NCBI RefSeq assembly: GCF_014656295.1
Contig: NZ_BNCD01000007.1
Location: forward strand, 1-64,000
Source of the DNA: Streptomyces sulfonofaciens
Lineage (GTDB): Bacteria > Actinomycetota > Actinomycetes > Streptomycetales > Streptomycetaceae
Length of the DNA: 64,000 nt
Direction: 5' to 3'
Shown one piece after another: positions 41,590-50,483 of this stretch. The notes below the pieces were generated by a model. The model was not told the origin of the DNA. It worked only from the letters and a program-made list of their open reading frames with translations, and made no database searches. Positions within the stretch are counted from its first letter, which is position 1, and each line of letters begins with the position of its first letter. Position numbers and translations under genes: made by a program.

Positions 41590-42783
41590 ATGTCGTACGT
41601 AGAGGTACCGGGTGAGAAGGTGCCCATCCGGATGTGGACGGATCCGGCCGCGGTCGAGGACGCCGCGCTCCAGCAGCTCCGCAACGTCTCGACGCTGCCC
41701 TGGATCGAGGGCCTCGCCGTGATGCCGGACGTGCACTACGGCAAGGGCGCCACGGTCGGCTCGGTGATCGCGATGCGCGACGCGGTCTGCCCGGCCGCGG
41801 TCGGGGTGGACATCGGCTGCGGCATGTCCGCGGTGCGCACCTCCCTCACGGCCGGCGACCTCCCCGGTGACCTCTCGCGGCTGCGCGCCAGGATCGAGCG
41901 TGCCGTCCCGGTCGGCCGCGGCATGCACGACACCCCCGTCGACCCGACCCGCCTCGGGGCCGTGCCCGGTGCCGGCTGGGCCGACTTCTGGGCGCGCTTC
42001 GGCTCGGTGGCCCAGGCGGTGCGGTACCGCGAGGAGCGGGCGGCCAGGCAGCTCGGCACGCTCGGCTCCGGCAACCACTTCATCGAGGTCTGCACGGACA
42101 CCGCCGGCGCGGTCTGGCTGATGCTGCACTCCGGTTCCAGGAACATCGGCAAGGAGCTCGCCGAGCACCACATCGGCGTCGCCCAGCGGCTCTCGCACAA
42201 CCAGCGCCTCGTCGACCGCGACCTCGCCGTCTTCCTCGCCGGTACCCCGCAGATGGCGGCCTACCGCAACGACCTCTTCTGGGCCCAGGAGTACGCCCGG
42301 CACAACCGCGCCATCATGATGGCCCTGCTCAAGGACGCGGTCCGGGCCGAGTTCAAAAAGGCCCGGGTGACCTTCGAGCCGGAGATCAGTTGCCACCACA
42401 ACTACGTCTCGCAGGAGCGGTACGAGGACGTGGACCTGCTGGTCACCCGCAAGGGCGCGATCCGCGCCGGGGACGGCGACCTCGGCATCATCCCGGGCTC
42501 GATGGGCACCGGCTCGTACATCGTGCGCGGCCTCGGCAACGAGAAGTCGTTCAACTCCGCCTCGCACGGCGCGGGCCGCCGGATGAGCCGCAACGCCGCG
42601 AAGCGGCGCTTCACGGCCAGGGACCTCCAGGAGCAGACCCGCGGCGTCGAGTGCCGCAAGGACGCGGGCGTGGTGGACGAGATCCCGGGCGCGTACAAGC
42701 CGATCGAGCAGGTCATCGACCAGCAGCGGGACCTGGTCGAGGTGGTGGCGCGGCTGAAGCAGGTCGTGTGCGTCAAGGGCTGA
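41590..42783 (+). CDS. rtcB: RtcB family RNA ligase
   Basis: A 397-residue RtcB, the GTP- and Mn-dependent ligase that joins RNA 2',3'-cyclic phosphate (or 3'-phosphate) and 5'-OH ends. Seen motifs: AAVGVDIGCGMSAVRT (metal cysteine), GSGNHFIEV, LMLHSGSRNIGK, SCHHNYVSQE, IIPGSMGTGSYIVRG, and FNSASHGAGRRMSR with the guanylylated histidine. All catalytic residues appear intact. No archease or RtcA gene is nearby, as is usual in actinobacteria. It may repair broken tRNA or rRNA. ATG 41590 with GGAGCAGG upstream. It is divergent from the lipoprotein genes. Confidence 0.93.
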   Translation: MSYVEVPGEKVPIRMWTDPAAVEDAALQQLRNVSTLPWIEGLAVMPDVHYGKGATVGSVIAMRDAVCPAAVGVDIGCGMSAVRTSLTAGDLPGDLSRLRARIERAVPVGRGMHDTPVDPTRLGAVPGAGWADFWARFGSVAQAVRYREERAARQLGTLGSGNHFIEVCTDTAGAVWLMLHSGSRNIGKELAEHHIGVAQRLSHNQRLVDRDLAVFLAGTPQMAAYRNDLFWAQEYARHNRAIMMALLKDAVRAEFKKARVTFEPEISCHHNYVSQERYEDVDLLVTRKGAIRAGDGDLGIIPGSMGTGSYIVRGLGNEKSFNSASHGAGRRMSRNAAKRRFTARDLQEQTRGVECRKDAGVVDEIPGAYKPIEQVIDQQRDLVEVVARLKQVVCVKG

Positions 42784-42932
42784 ACGCGCTGCGCCCTCGG
42801 CCGACCTGACCGCGCCCGCACGCCGGTGCCCCGCGGGCGTGTCCTTTCGAGTGGGGTGCGGGGCGGGCGGCGCCCTGCGGCTCCGCCGCCCGGGAGCCCG
42901 GCCGCCGGGTGCCCCCGGCGGGCCGCGGGCGC

Positions 42933-43190
42933 TCAGCCGCCGTGCCGCACCGCGAAGATCATGACGAGCGCCACCAGGTGGATGCCGAAGAGGAAGTAGG
43001 CGAGGTACCACCACATCTGGCGCTCGGTGTGCCTCTCGTCGGCCCGGCGGCGCGCCTCCCCGGCGGCCGAGAGGGCGCCCGCCGGCTCCGCGGGGCCGTG
43101 CGCGCGCTGTTCGGCGCCGTCCGTGGGCTCTCCGGGGCCGTCCGTGGGCGGGCGCGGGGTGCCGTCCTGGGGCGGGGTGCCGTCAGCCAT
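42933..43190 (-). CDS. Small membrane protein of unknown function
   Basis: Unrecognised. 85 residues: a disordered P/D/G/T-rich N-terminus, a charged helix (GEARRRADERHTERQ) and one C-terminal membrane helix (MWWYLAYFLFGIHLVALVMIFAV). It is the last gene of a three-gene minus-strand operon; its start overlaps the previous stop by a few bases. Probably a single-pass inner-membrane protein. Confidence 0.65.
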   Translation of the reverse strand: MADGTPPQDGTPRPPTDGPGEPTDGAEQRAHGPAEPAGALSAAGEARRRADERHTERQMWWYLAYFLFGIHLVALVMIFAVRHGG

Positions 43191-43530
43191 CGGTGCGGCG
43201 CTCGGTGCCGTGCAGGGCCCGGGCCCTGCCGAGGACCGCGTCGAAGTCCCGCTGCGTGTCGTCGCACCAGTGCAGGAGGTCGGCGAGGACGCGTTGCAGC
43301 GTGGCGCTCGGGCCTGCCCGCCAACCGTCCTCGGAGAGGGTGTAGGTCCGCAGGGCGGCGTCGGCGCGGCGGACCGCCGTCTCGTGCGCGTACGCGGCGT
43401 CCGCCGCGAGGTCGGCCGGGTCGGGCGTGCCCGCCGCGGCCGCGTCCGACCCGGATCCGGTGGGGGGCCCGGCCGCGGCGCCGCCCTCGGGGGCGGCCCC
43501 GTGCGGCCTGGCGTCGTCGGGCGGGTTCAC
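43183..43530 (-). CDS. Hypothetical protein, middle gene of SDR operon
   Basis: Unrecognised. 115 residues with an Ala/Gly/Pro-rich first third and an acidic helical remainder (DAAYAHETAVRRADAALRTYTLSE, WRAGPSATLQRVLADLLHWCDDTQRDFDAVLGRAR). Its GTG start overlaps the SDR stop by GTGA and its end overlaps the small membrane protein gene, so the three are translationally coupled. It is cytosolic by composition. Confidence 0.65.
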   Translation of the reverse strand: MNPPDDARPHGAAPEGGAAAGPPTGSGSDAAAAGTPDPADLAADAAYAHETAVRRADAALRTYTLSEDGWRAGPSATLQRVLADLLHWCDDTQRDFDAVLGRARALHGTERRTDG

Positions 43531-44309
43531 AGCTCCCGGTGCACCTTCGTGTTGGATGCCTGCGCGCGCGGGCGCAGCACCAGGAGGTCGACGTTCACAT
43601 GGCTGGGGCGGGTGACCGCCCAGGTGATGGTGTCGGCGACGTCCTCCGCGGTGAGCGGCTGCGCCACGCCCTCGTAGACCTTCGCGGCCTTCGCGGTGTC
43701 GCCGCGGAAGCGGGTGGTGGCGAACTCGTCCGTCCTGACCATGCCGGGCGCCACCTCGATGACCCGCACCGGGGTCCCGACGATCTCCAGGCGGAGCGTC
43801 TCGGCGAGCACGTGCTGACCGTGCTTGGCCGCGACGTAGCCCGCGCCGCCCTCGTAGGTCGCGTGGCCCGCGGTGGACGACAGCACCACCACCGTGCCGT
43901 CCCCACTGGCGGTGAGGGCGGGCAGCAGGGCCTGGGTGACGTGCAGGGTGCCCAGCACGTTGGTCTCGTACATCCGGCGCCAGTCCTCCGGGTCGCCGGT
44001 GGCCACCGGGTCCGCGCCCAGGGCGCCGCCCGCGTTGTTGACCAGCACGTCACAGGACCCGAGTCCGCGCGCGAACGCGTCCACGGCGGCCCGGTCGGTG
44101 ACGTCGAGGGCGTGGGCGGTGGCCCGGTGGCCGGCCGCGGCCAGCTCGTCCGCCAGCGCCTCGATGCGGTCCTTGCGGCGGGCCGTGAGGACCACGTGGA
44201 ACCCGGCGGCGGCCAGCCGGCGCCCGGTGGCGGCGCCGATACCGCTGCTTGCGCCGGTGACGACGGCGGTGCGTGCCTCGGAGTCGGAGGCGTCGTGCGC
44301 GGCGGTCAT
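43527..44309 (-). CDS. Short-chain dehydrogenase/reductase (classical SDR, YdfG-like)
   Basis: A 260-residue classical SDR. TGASSGIGAATGRRLA is the NADP-binding glycine motif (about residues 18-33), NNAG follows at about 90, the catalytic serine is in VVVLSSTAG, and YVAAKHG supplies the YxxxK pair. After the core, VAPGMVRTDEF is present. It resembles YdfG-type serine/3-hydroxy acid dehydrogenases, so a small hydroxy acid or aldehyde substrate is possible. ATG 44309 with GGAG 8 bases upstream. It heads a coupled three-gene operon. Confidence 0.85.
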   Translation of the reverse strand: MTAAHDASDSEARTAVVTGASSGIGAATGRRLAAAGFHVVLTARRKDRIEALADELAAAGHRATAHALDVTDRAAVDAFARGLGSCDVLVNNAGGALGADPVATGDPEDWRRMYETNVLGTLHVTQALLPALTASGDGTVVVLSSTAGHATYEGGAGYVAAKHGQHVLAETLRLEIVGTPVRVIEVAPGMVRTDEFATTRFRGDTAKAAKVYEGVAQPLTAEDVADTITWAVTRPSHVNVDLLVLRPRAQASNTKVHREL

Positions 44310-44469
44310 GAACGTGCTCCTTGGCGTCGTACGGGGCGGACGGGGCGGGACCGGCCGTGGGTGCCGGCCGCCGTGCTCTGCTCCGGCCGCCGGCGGTCCG
44401 TGCCGGGCGACCGGTCCTGCGGCCAGGATAAAGGGGGCGAAGTCCGCGGCACCGGGCGCGGTGCCCGGA

Positions 44470-44598
44470 TCAGCGGTCCCGCGGCACGTACCTGATCAAG
44501 GCCATCCCGGCGAGGCCGACCAGGGCCCCGACGACGTCCCCCCGGTCCGGCCGGTACCCGTCGGCCACCACGCCCCAGGCGGGCGAGCCCGGGCCGGT
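44470..44598 (-). pseudogene. ynfA-like membrane protein, C-terminal remnant
   Basis: On the minus strand a frame ending at 44470 reads [16 protein letters not shown], then [23 protein letters not shown] and a stop. This is the final third of a YnfA/UPF0060-type four-helix protein. Upstream of about 44598 the homology stops and no start or earlier helix is found, so the first two thirds have been deleted. The rest of the 44310-44748 gap holds only the promoter regions of its neighbours. Confidence 0.6.
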
Positions 44599-44748
44599 TC
44601 GCGGCGGCGGAAGCGCACCCGCGAGGGGAGCCCCGGGGCGTCCACGGTGCCGCGGGTGTCAGGGCGCGGCGCTGCCATACCGGGACCGTATGCCGACCGC
44701 GTCGCGTTTGTTCAAGCCACCGGGGGGCCGCCGTCCTACGGTCGGGAC

Positions 44749-45423
44749 ATGAACGACATGCATCCTCACGCGAGCGGTCCGGCGCACTTCGGGGCGGGCG
44801 GGAGCACCGGCGGGGCAGGCGCGGCACGGCCGGTCGGCGAGCTGCTCGACCAGGCCGCACGGCTGGCCGTCCCCGTCGTCCGCGGCATCCCCGAGGACGG
44901 GCTGACGGCGCCCACTCCGTGCAGTGACTACGACGTACGGACCCTGGTGAACCACCTTTTCCACGTGCTCGTCCAGTTCCGGGGCCTCGCCGAGAAGAGG
45001 CACGCCGACTTCACCCTCGTCCCGGACTACGTCGCCGAGGGGGACGACTGGCGCGAGCGGTTCTCGGCGGCGGCCGAGCGGCTCGTGGCGGCCTGGTGCG
45101 AGCCGGGCGCCGAGGACGGCACCACGGGCTCGATGGACATGCCGGCCAGGACGGTCGGCTGCATGGCGCTGCTCGACCTGACCGTGCACGTCTGGGACCT
45201 GGCACGCGCCACCGGCCAGGAGTACCGGCCCGACGCGGCGGCCCTGCCCGTGCTGCGGGTGCTGAGGGACTCCGTCGAGGAGATGGCGCCGGTCGCCCGC
45301 AGGATGGGCTTCTTCGCGGAGCCAGTGCCGCTGGCGGAGGACGGCACGGGGGCGGACGAGTTCAGCCGGCTGCTCGCCGAGACGGGTCGCGATCCGGCCT
45401 GGACCCCGCCCGCGCCGCGGTGA
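44749..45423 (+). CDS. TIGR03086/maleylpyruvate isomerase N-terminal (DinB-like) protein
   Basis: A 224-residue member of the mycothiol-dependent-isomerase-like/DinB helical-bundle superfamily. Characteristic pieces are LTAPTPCSDYDVRTLVNHLFHVLVQF (residues about 49-74), DYVAEGDDWRERF and MALLDLTVHVWDLARATGQEY with the conserved histidine. These four-helix bundles bind a metal ion and may use mycothiol as cosubstrate; most paralogues are uncharacterised. ATG 44749. It stands alone between the SDR operon and the glycosyltransferase. Confidence 0.82.
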   Translation: MNDMHPHASGPAHFGAGGSTGGAGAARPVGELLDQAARLAVPVVRGIPEDGLTAPTPCSDYDVRTLVNHLFHVLVQFRGLAEKRHADFTLVPDYVAEGDDWRERFSAAAERLVAAWCEPGAEDGTTGSMDMPARTVGCMALLDLTVHVWDLARATGQEYRPDAAALPVLRVLRDSVEEMAPVARRMGFFAEPVPLAEDGTGADEFSRLLAETGRDPAWTPPAPR

Positions 45424-45504
45424 GGGCGGTGGGCCGTGCGGCTCCCGCCGGCTGCCGGCACGAGGGGCCACACCGCCTGCGGCGGGCCACCGGGCCCAGC
45501 CCCG

Positions 45505-45577
45505 TACCGCCCCGCGCCGGGCCGCCGGGTCACCGCCCCGCGCCGGGCCGCCGGGTCACCGCCCCGCACCGGGCCGG
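45505..45577. repeat. 26-bp tandem repeat, about 2.8 copies
   Basis: Two exact copies of a 26-base unit beginning ACCGCCCCGCGCCGGG (45505-45530, 45531-45556) and a third partial copy. It lies in the 199-base gap between the convergent isomerase-like and glycosyltransferase genes. No function is evident. Confidence 0.8.
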
Positions 45578-45622
45578 GCGCGCGGCGTCCGCGCATCTGG
45601 CGGGACCGGTGCGGGACGGGGG

Positions 45623-46864
45623 TCACGGCCTGCGCCGCAGGCGCCTGCGGGCCCGGCGGACGCGGCGGCGCACGGCGGGCAGGAGGCGCCCCTGGAGGCG
45701 GCGGCAGGCACGCCGGCCGCGGGTGGCGGCCAGTTCCGCGAAGAGGAGCTCGTAGCGGGCGACCACCGGACCGGGGTCGAAACGGCGGGCGCTCTCCAGC
45801 GCGGCACGGCCCATCGCCCGCCGGCCGGGACCGTCCTTGATCACGTCGAGCAGCGCGTTCGCGAGGGCCGCCGCGTCGCCGACCGGCACCAGCCGCCCGT
45901 CCACGCCGTCGTGCACGATCTCGGCCGGCCCCAGCGGGCAGTCGGTGCTGACCACCGGCACCCCGCACCGCATCGCCTCCACCAGCGTCATGCCGAACGA
46001 CTCCGCGTCCGAGGCGCTGACCACCACGGACGCCTTCGCGAACTCCGGCTCGATGGGGGAGTGCGGCCCCATCAGCACGGCCCGTCCGGCAAGGCCCAAC
46101 TCGCCGATCATCGCCTCCAGACGCTCCCGCTGCGCCCCGCCGCCGTAGATCCGCAGCCGCCAGTCCGGCTCCTTCACGGCGACGGTGGCGAACGCCTCCA
46201 GGAGCAGGTCGAAGCGTTTGCCGCGGGCCAGGCGCCCGGCGGCGGCGATCACCGGGGCGGTGTGGTCGGAGGGCGCGACGGACGGCGCGGGCACGATGTT
46301 CGGCACGCACAGCACCCGCACGCCGGGCAGCGGCATCCGCGCCCGGTACACGGCCGCGTCCGCGCGGGTCGTGGTGACCACCGCGTCGAGCCGCCGGTAG
46401 TGCCGCGCGAGCACCCGGCGCAGCGCCTTGCCGTGGGCGTCGTGGCGCAGGTGCTCCTGCGCGATGCGCAGCGCGCGGCGCGGCCCGAACAGCGCGAGGT
46501 AGACGTTGATCCCCGGGCGGGTCCCGATCACCACGTCGGCGCCGCGGCCCGGCCCGGCCAGGTACTCCCGGACGCGGACGTCGACGAGCCTGCTGTACTG
46601 CCCGTGCCGCTTGTCCTCGACGGGGAAGTCCGCGGCAGGCGCGCCGAAGCCGGGCAGCTCCCGGTCCGGGCTGCGCTCCCGGGTGTCCACCAGCGGCACG
46701 AGGGTGACGCGCGGATCGACGGTGAACCTCGGCCGGGCGCGGTGCCGCATCATCGACACGATCTCCACGTCGTGCCGCTCGGCGAGCGCGGCGGCGAGGT
46801 TGAGCGTGGTGCGTACGGTGCCGCCGATCGCATAGGCGTTGTGCAGCAGGAACACGATCTTCAT
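45623..46864 (-). CDS. Glycosyltransferase family 4 protein
   Basis: A 413-residue GT-B fold enzyme. The N-terminal acceptor domain starts MKIVFLLHNAYAIGGTVRTTLNLAAALA. The C-terminal donor domain has AAGRLARGKRFDLLLEAF and the retaining GT4 signature SDAESFGMTLVEAM (E-x7-E), then GVPVVSTDCPLGPAEIV. It should transfer a sugar from a nucleotide-activated donor, perhaps in cell-wall or glycolipid assembly; acceptor and sugar are unknown. The last 30 residues are very Arg-rich. ATG 46864. A long gene-free region with BldD-like repeats lies upstream. Confidence 0.88.
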   Translation of the reverse strand: MKIVFLLHNAYAIGGTVRTTLNLAAALAERHDVEIVSMMRHRARPRFTVDPRVTLVPLVDTRERSPDRELPGFGAPAADFPVEDKRHGQYSRLVDVRVREYLAGPGRGADVVIGTRPGINVYLALFGPRRALRIAQEHLRHDAHGKALRRVLARHYRRLDAVVTTTRADAAVYRARMPLPGVRVLCVPNIVPAPSVAPSDHTAPVIAAAGRLARGKRFDLLLEAFATVAVKEPDWRLRIYGGGAQRERLEAMIGELGLAGRAVLMGPHSPIEPEFAKASVVVSASDAESFGMTLVEAMRCGVPVVSTDCPLGPAEIVHDGVDGRLVPVGDAAALANALLDVIKDGPGRRAMGRAALESARRFDPGPVVARYELLFAELAATRGRRACRRLQGRLLPAVRRRVRRARRRLRRRP

Positions 46865-47173
46865 CAGATGCCTTCTCGGTGCCTTGCGGATGCCTTCTCG
46901 GACCGGGGCGCGTGGGACGGCCCCGACATACGGCATAGGCGCACAGAGTCCGTGCACGGTGTCACCGGACACCCCGGACCGGGTGAAATGCGGAGCGGAA
47001 GACCACCCTTGGGGCTCGGATCCGCACGCACGGGTTGACCGCCCGGTGCGAGGGGCCCACGGCACGACCGACGGACCTGCCCGACCGGTACGACGGGGCC
47101 GTGGTCGCCGTGGCCGTGGGTCGCGAGGCGTGGCGACCGGTCGCCGGGGGACGGGGGACGGGGCCGGGCACGG
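46865..47173. other. Gene-free region upstream of the glycosyltransferase
   Basis: Together with 47174-47415 this is about 550 bases without a supportable gene on either strand. The left part holds the presumed glycosyltransferase promoter and a purine/pyrimidine-biased stretch rich in GGTCGCCG/TGGCCGTGG-like sequence; nothing more can be said. Confidence 0.5.
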
Positions 47174-47362
47174 TGACGCGGTGTCAGGCCCGGGCGGTGA
47201 CATGACACGGGCACCGGGCCCGCGCAGTGGTGCGACGTCAGGTGCCCTGCGGTGACTCAGCGTCAAGCCCGGGCCGGTGGCGGGTGTCGGGGGCCGGGTG
47301 GTGACGCGGTGTCAGGCCCGATCGGCGACGGGTGCCGGACCCGGTCGGTGACGCGGCGTCAG
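47174..47362. promoter_or_regulatory. Four BldD-like 13-bp palindromes
   Basis: Near-identical palindromes lie at 47174-47187 (TGACGCGGTGTCAG), 47253-47266 (TGACTCAGCGTCAA), 47302-47315 (TGACGCGGTGTCAG) and 47349-47362 (TGACGCGGCGTCAG). Each is preceded by GG, and three are followed by GCCCG or a variant. The second fits the published BldD consensus TNACNC(A/T)GNGTNA exactly; the others differ only at the A/T position. They might form a BldD array for the glycosyltransferase gene, or simply be a repeat family. Confidence 0.4.
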
Positions 47363-47415
47363 GGACCGGCGGGGGCAGCCGCCGTGGGCGGTGCTGAAGG
47401 CAGGACCGCCCGCCG

Positions 47416-47889
47416 TCAGGGCCACACCAGGCAGTACGGCTGATGCCCCGCCTCGTGCAGGCGGTGGCTGAAGTCCTGCCACTCGTGCAGGAGTTGGTAG
47501 ACGTTGAAGGCGTCGCGGGGGCCCCCGCGGTCGGGCACGGTGGACCAGATGAACGCGGCCGCGCCGACGGCCTCCTCGCCGACGCCGCGCAGCGGGTCGA
47601 CGACCGTCATGGGGAGCTTGACCACCGCGTAGTCGGGGTGCAGCACGACCAGCTCCAGCGGCGGGACCTTGTGCAGGGGTATGCCCTCGATGCCGGTGAG
47701 GACCATGGCGGCCATCGTCTCCGGCTTGATCTTGGTGAACATGCCGCCCATGCCGAGCTCGTCCCCGCCCAGCTCCTCTGGGCGCATGGAAATGGGCACA
47801 CGGGCGGCGGTCGCGCCGTCCGGAGCGCCGAAGTACTTGTAGGTCACCCCCACCCGGCCACTCCCGCTCCCTCCCTGAGCCCACTGCAT
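47416..47889 (-). CDS. Conserved hypothetical protein
   Basis: Not assigned to a known function. 157 residues: VTYKYFGAPDGATAARVPISM, MFTKIKPETMAAMVLTGIEGIPLHKVPPLELVVLHPDYAVVK, then AAFIWSTVPDRG and a tryptophan/histidine-rich end (YQLLHEWQDFSHRLHEAGHQ, YCLVWP). It is globular, with mixed alpha/beta character and no signal peptide or membrane helix. Clean codon use and a GAGGC ribosome site support it. ATG 47889; longer frames upstream have no better start. It is divergent from hemL. Confidence 0.7.
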   Translation of the reverse strand: MQWAQGGSGSGRVGVTYKYFGAPDGATAARVPISMRPEELGGDELGMGGMFTKIKPETMAAMVLTGIEGIPLHKVPPLELVVLHPDYAVVKLPMTVVDPLRGVGEEAVGAAAFIWSTVPDRGGPRDAFNVYQLLHEWQDFSHRLHEAGHQPYCLVWP

Positions 47890-48241
47890 GCCGCCTCGTG
47901 CGTCGCCGCGCGCCTGCGGACCCGGGGCCGATGCGGCATTATCCGTCGTCTCGCCCTCGGAGCGCTGGTGCTCCCGCCGGTGCCTGCCCCGCCCCTGGCC
48001 GGTGGCAGGGGGGAGCCTGCGCCGGGGACCCAGGTCATCGGTCCCCTCGCCCAGTCCGCCACCGCGATGCATATCTCCACCCGACTGAATGTCCTCAACG
48101 ACGCTGGTCCGCCGCGCCCGCGTGCCTCACGAACCTGGGAGGTGTCCCCACCGATCATCGTGTCAGTGACCTCCCCATCGCCCGCCTAGTGAAACGTGCC
48201 CCCAGGCACCTGTCCGCGGGATCGGAGACGGCTCTGACACC
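47890..48241. other. Divergent intergenic region before hemL
   Basis: 352 bases with no convincing gene. It carries the promoters of the divergent hypothetical gene and of hemL. The segment GAGGTGTCCCCACC (about 48138-48151) is mildly palindromic. No Rex operator resembling the one at 14243 was seen, so hemL is apparently not under direct Rex control. Confidence 0.5.
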
Positions 48242-49558
48242 ATGGTCTGCGTGACCTATCCGTACAGCGCCCCAGTTTCGCAGAACCTCTTCGACCGCGC
48301 GGCCCTCGTGACGCCAGGCGGTGTGAATTCCCCCGTGCGTGCGTTCGGCGCGGTGGGGGGTACGCCCCGGTTCATGGTGTCAGGTACGGGACCGTACCTG
48401 ACCGATGCCGACGGCCGCGAGTATGTGGATCTCGTGTGCTCGTGGGGACCGATGATCCTCGGCCACTGCCACCCCGAGGTGCTGGCCGCCGTCCAGGAGG
48501 CCGCCCGGCGCGGGACGTCCTTCGGTACGCCGAGCGAGGGCGAGGTGGCGCTCGCCGAGGAGATCGTGGCCCGCGTCGAGCCCGTCGAGCAGGTGCGCCT
48601 GGTCTCGTCCGGCACCGAGGCGACCATGTCCGCCATCCGGCTGGCGCGCGGGTTCACCGGGCGCAGCAAGGTGATCAAGTTCGCCGGGTGCTACCACGGG
48701 CACGTCGACGCGCTGCTCGCCGCCGCGGGCTCCGGCGTCGCGACGTTCGCCCTGCCGGACACCCCGGGCGTCACCGGCGCCCAGGCCGCGGACACGCTCG
48801 TGCTGCCGTACAACGATCCGGACTCGGTCCGCGCGGCCTTCGCCGCCCACCCCGGCGAGATCGCCTGCGTGATCACGGAGGCGTCGCCGGGCAACATGGG
48901 CTGCGTACCGCCGCGGGACGGGTTCAACGCCGGCCTGAAGGAGCTGTGCGCCGAGCACGGCGCGCTCTACGTCTCCGACGAGGTGATGACCGGATTCCGC
49001 ACCTCAGCGGCCGGCTGGTACGGCCTGGACGGGGTGCGGCCGGACCTGATGACGTTCGGCAAGGTGATGGGCGGCGGCTTCCCGACCGCCGCGTTCGGCG
49101 GCCGCGCCGACGTGATGGCCCGCCTCGCGCCCGCCGGGCCCGTGTACCAGGCCGGCACGCTCTCCGGGAACCCGGTCGCCACCGCCGCGGGCCTCGCCCA
49201 GTTGCGGCTGCTGGACGACGCCGCGTACGCCGCGCTCGACCGGGTCTCGGCGCGGTTGCGGGACCTGGTCGGCGAGGCGCTCGGCAAGGAGGGCGTCGCC
49301 CACCGCGTGCAGAACGCCGGCAACATGTTCTCCGTCTTCTTCACCGCCGACGAGGTGCGCGACTACGAGGACGCCAGGGCGCAGGAGTCCTTCCGGTACC
49401 GCGCGTTCTTCCACGCGATGCTGGCGCAGGGCGTCTACCTGCCGCCGTCCGCCTTCGAGTGCTGGTTCGTCTCGACCGCCCACGACGAGGAGGCCGTCGA
49501 GCGGATCGCCGCCGCGCTCCCGAGTGCCGCGCGCGCGGCCGCGGAGGCGACGGCATGA
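48242..49558 (+). CDS. hemL: Glutamate-1-semialdehyde 2,1-aminomutase
   Basis: A 438-residue PLP enzyme converting glutamate-1-semialdehyde (the HemA product) into 5-aminolevulinate. The signature DEVMTGFRT (246-254) precedes the PLP lysine K274 in [33 protein letters not shown] binds the cofactor phosphate and GNMGCVPP forms part of the substrate pocket. The N-terminus [23 protein letters not shown] is family-typical. ATG 48242 or GTG 48251 could be the start. It overlaps the phosphatase gene by ATGA and heads the operon leading to cytochrome c maturation. Confidence 0.95.
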   Translation: MVCVTYPYSAPVSQNLFDRAALVTPGGVNSPVRAFGAVGGTPRFMVSGTGPYLTDADGREYVDLVCSWGPMILGHCHPEVLAAVQEAARRGTSFGTPSEGEVALAEEIVARVEPVEQVRLVSSGTEATMSAIRLARGFTGRSKVIKFAGCYHGHVDALLAAAGSGVATFALPDTPGVTGAQAADTLVLPYNDPDSVRAAFAAHPGEIACVITEASPGNMGCVPPRDGFNAGLKELCAEHGALYVSDEVMTGFRTSAAGWYGLDGVRPDLMTFGKVMGGGFPTAAFGGRADVMARLAPAGPVYQAGTLSGNPVATAAGLAQLRLLDDAAYAALDRVSARLRDLVGEALGKEGVAHRVQNAGNMFSVFFTADEVRDYEDARAQESFRYRAFFHAMLAQGVYLPPSAFECWFVSTAHDEEAVERIAAALPSAARAAAEATA

Positions 49559-50355
49559 GCAACCCGATCGACCCCGCCGCCCCCGACCCCGCCGCCCCCG
49601 ACCCCGGCGTGCCCGGCGCCGACGGCGCGCCCGCGGTCGAGGGCGCCGAGCACACCGTGATCGCCCTGGACGCCGACGTGCCCGGCGAGCGCACCGTCGT
49701 CCACCTGATGCGCCACGGCGAGGTGCACAACCCCACCGGGCTGCTCTACGGGCGGTTGCCCGGCTACCACCTCTCCGAGCTGGGCCGGCGGATGGCCGAC
49801 CGGGTCGCGGGTCACCTCGCGTCCCGCGACGTGACCCACGTGGTCGCCTCGCCGCTGGAGCGGGCGCAGGAGACGGCGACCCCGATCGCCAAGGCGCACG
49901 GCCTGGACATCGCCACGGACGAGCGGCTGATCGAGGCGGAGAACATCTTCCAGGGCAAGACCTTCGGCGTCGGTGACGGCGCGCTGCGCAGGCCGGCGAA
50001 CTGGAAGCACCTCGTAAACCCGTTCAGACCGTCCTGGGGCGAGCCCTACGCCGTCCAGGCCGCCCGGATGCTCAAGGCGCTGGAGGCCGCGCGGGACGCG
50101 GCACGCGGCCACGAGGCGGTGTGCGTCAGCCACCAACTGCCGATCTGGGTGGTGCGCAGCTTCGTGGAGCGGCGCAGGCTCTGGCACGACCCGCGCAAGC
50201 GGCAGTGCACGCTGGCGTCCCTGACGACGTTCACCTACCACGGCGACACGCTGGTGACCGTCGGCTACACGGAGCCCGCCCTCGACCTGGTCCCCGCCCA
50301 TCTGCACGCGGGGGCGAAACCGGTGAAGGGCAAGGACAAGGCATACGGCGCCTAG
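49555..50355 (+). CDS. Histidine phosphatase superfamily protein (phosphoglycerate mutase-like)
   Basis: A 266-residue branch-1 histidine phosphatase. After a D/P/A-rich leader of about 40 residues comes the catalytic [10 protein letters not shown] (phosphorylated histidine in RHG). The second-half histidine is in [11 protein letters not shown], and the acid loop is [10 protein letters not shown]. The substrate is unknown; annotations as phosphoglycerate mutase are generic. Its start overlaps the hemL stop by ATGA. The hemL-phosphatase-resA-ccdA order is conserved in streptomycetes (from memory). Confidence 0.85.
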   Translation: MSNPIDPAAPDPAAPDPGVPGADGAPAVEGAEHTVIALDADVPGERTVVHLMRHGEVHNPTGLLYGRLPGYHLSELGRRMADRVAGHLASRDVTHVVASPLERAQETATPIAKAHGLDIATDERLIEAENIFQGKTFGVGDGALRRPANWKHLVNPFRPSWGEPYAVQAARMLKALEAARDAARGHEAVCVSHQLPIWVVRSFVERRRLWHDPRKRQCTLASLTTFTYHGDTLVTVGYTEPALDLVPAHLHAGAKPVKGKDKAYGA

Positions 50356-50400
50356 GCGGGGGCCCGGTGCCGGCACACGGTGCCGCGCCTTCCGCGGGCC

Positions 50401-50451
50401 TTCCGCAACCCCCCTGAAAAGGCGGTTTCCGTAGGAAAGGGGGGTGCGGAA
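50401..50451. terminator. Long hairpin between the phosphatase gene and resA
   Basis: TTCCGCA-A-CCCCCC (50401-50414) pairs with GGGGGGTGCGGAA (50439-50451): 13 bp with one bulged base, enclosing a second small hairpin (TTTCC/GGAAA). It begins 46 bases after the phosphatase stop and ends 32 bases before the resA start, so it may be a terminator or attenuator. Confidence 0.6.
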
Positions 50452-50483
50452 GATCCCCGAATCGGGCATGCGAAACTTTTCAC

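Noticed and set aside
46839..47255. Plus-strand open frame upstream of the glycosyltransferase
   Set aside because: Low-complexity, no ribosome site, no family resemblance; overlaps the palindrome cluster.
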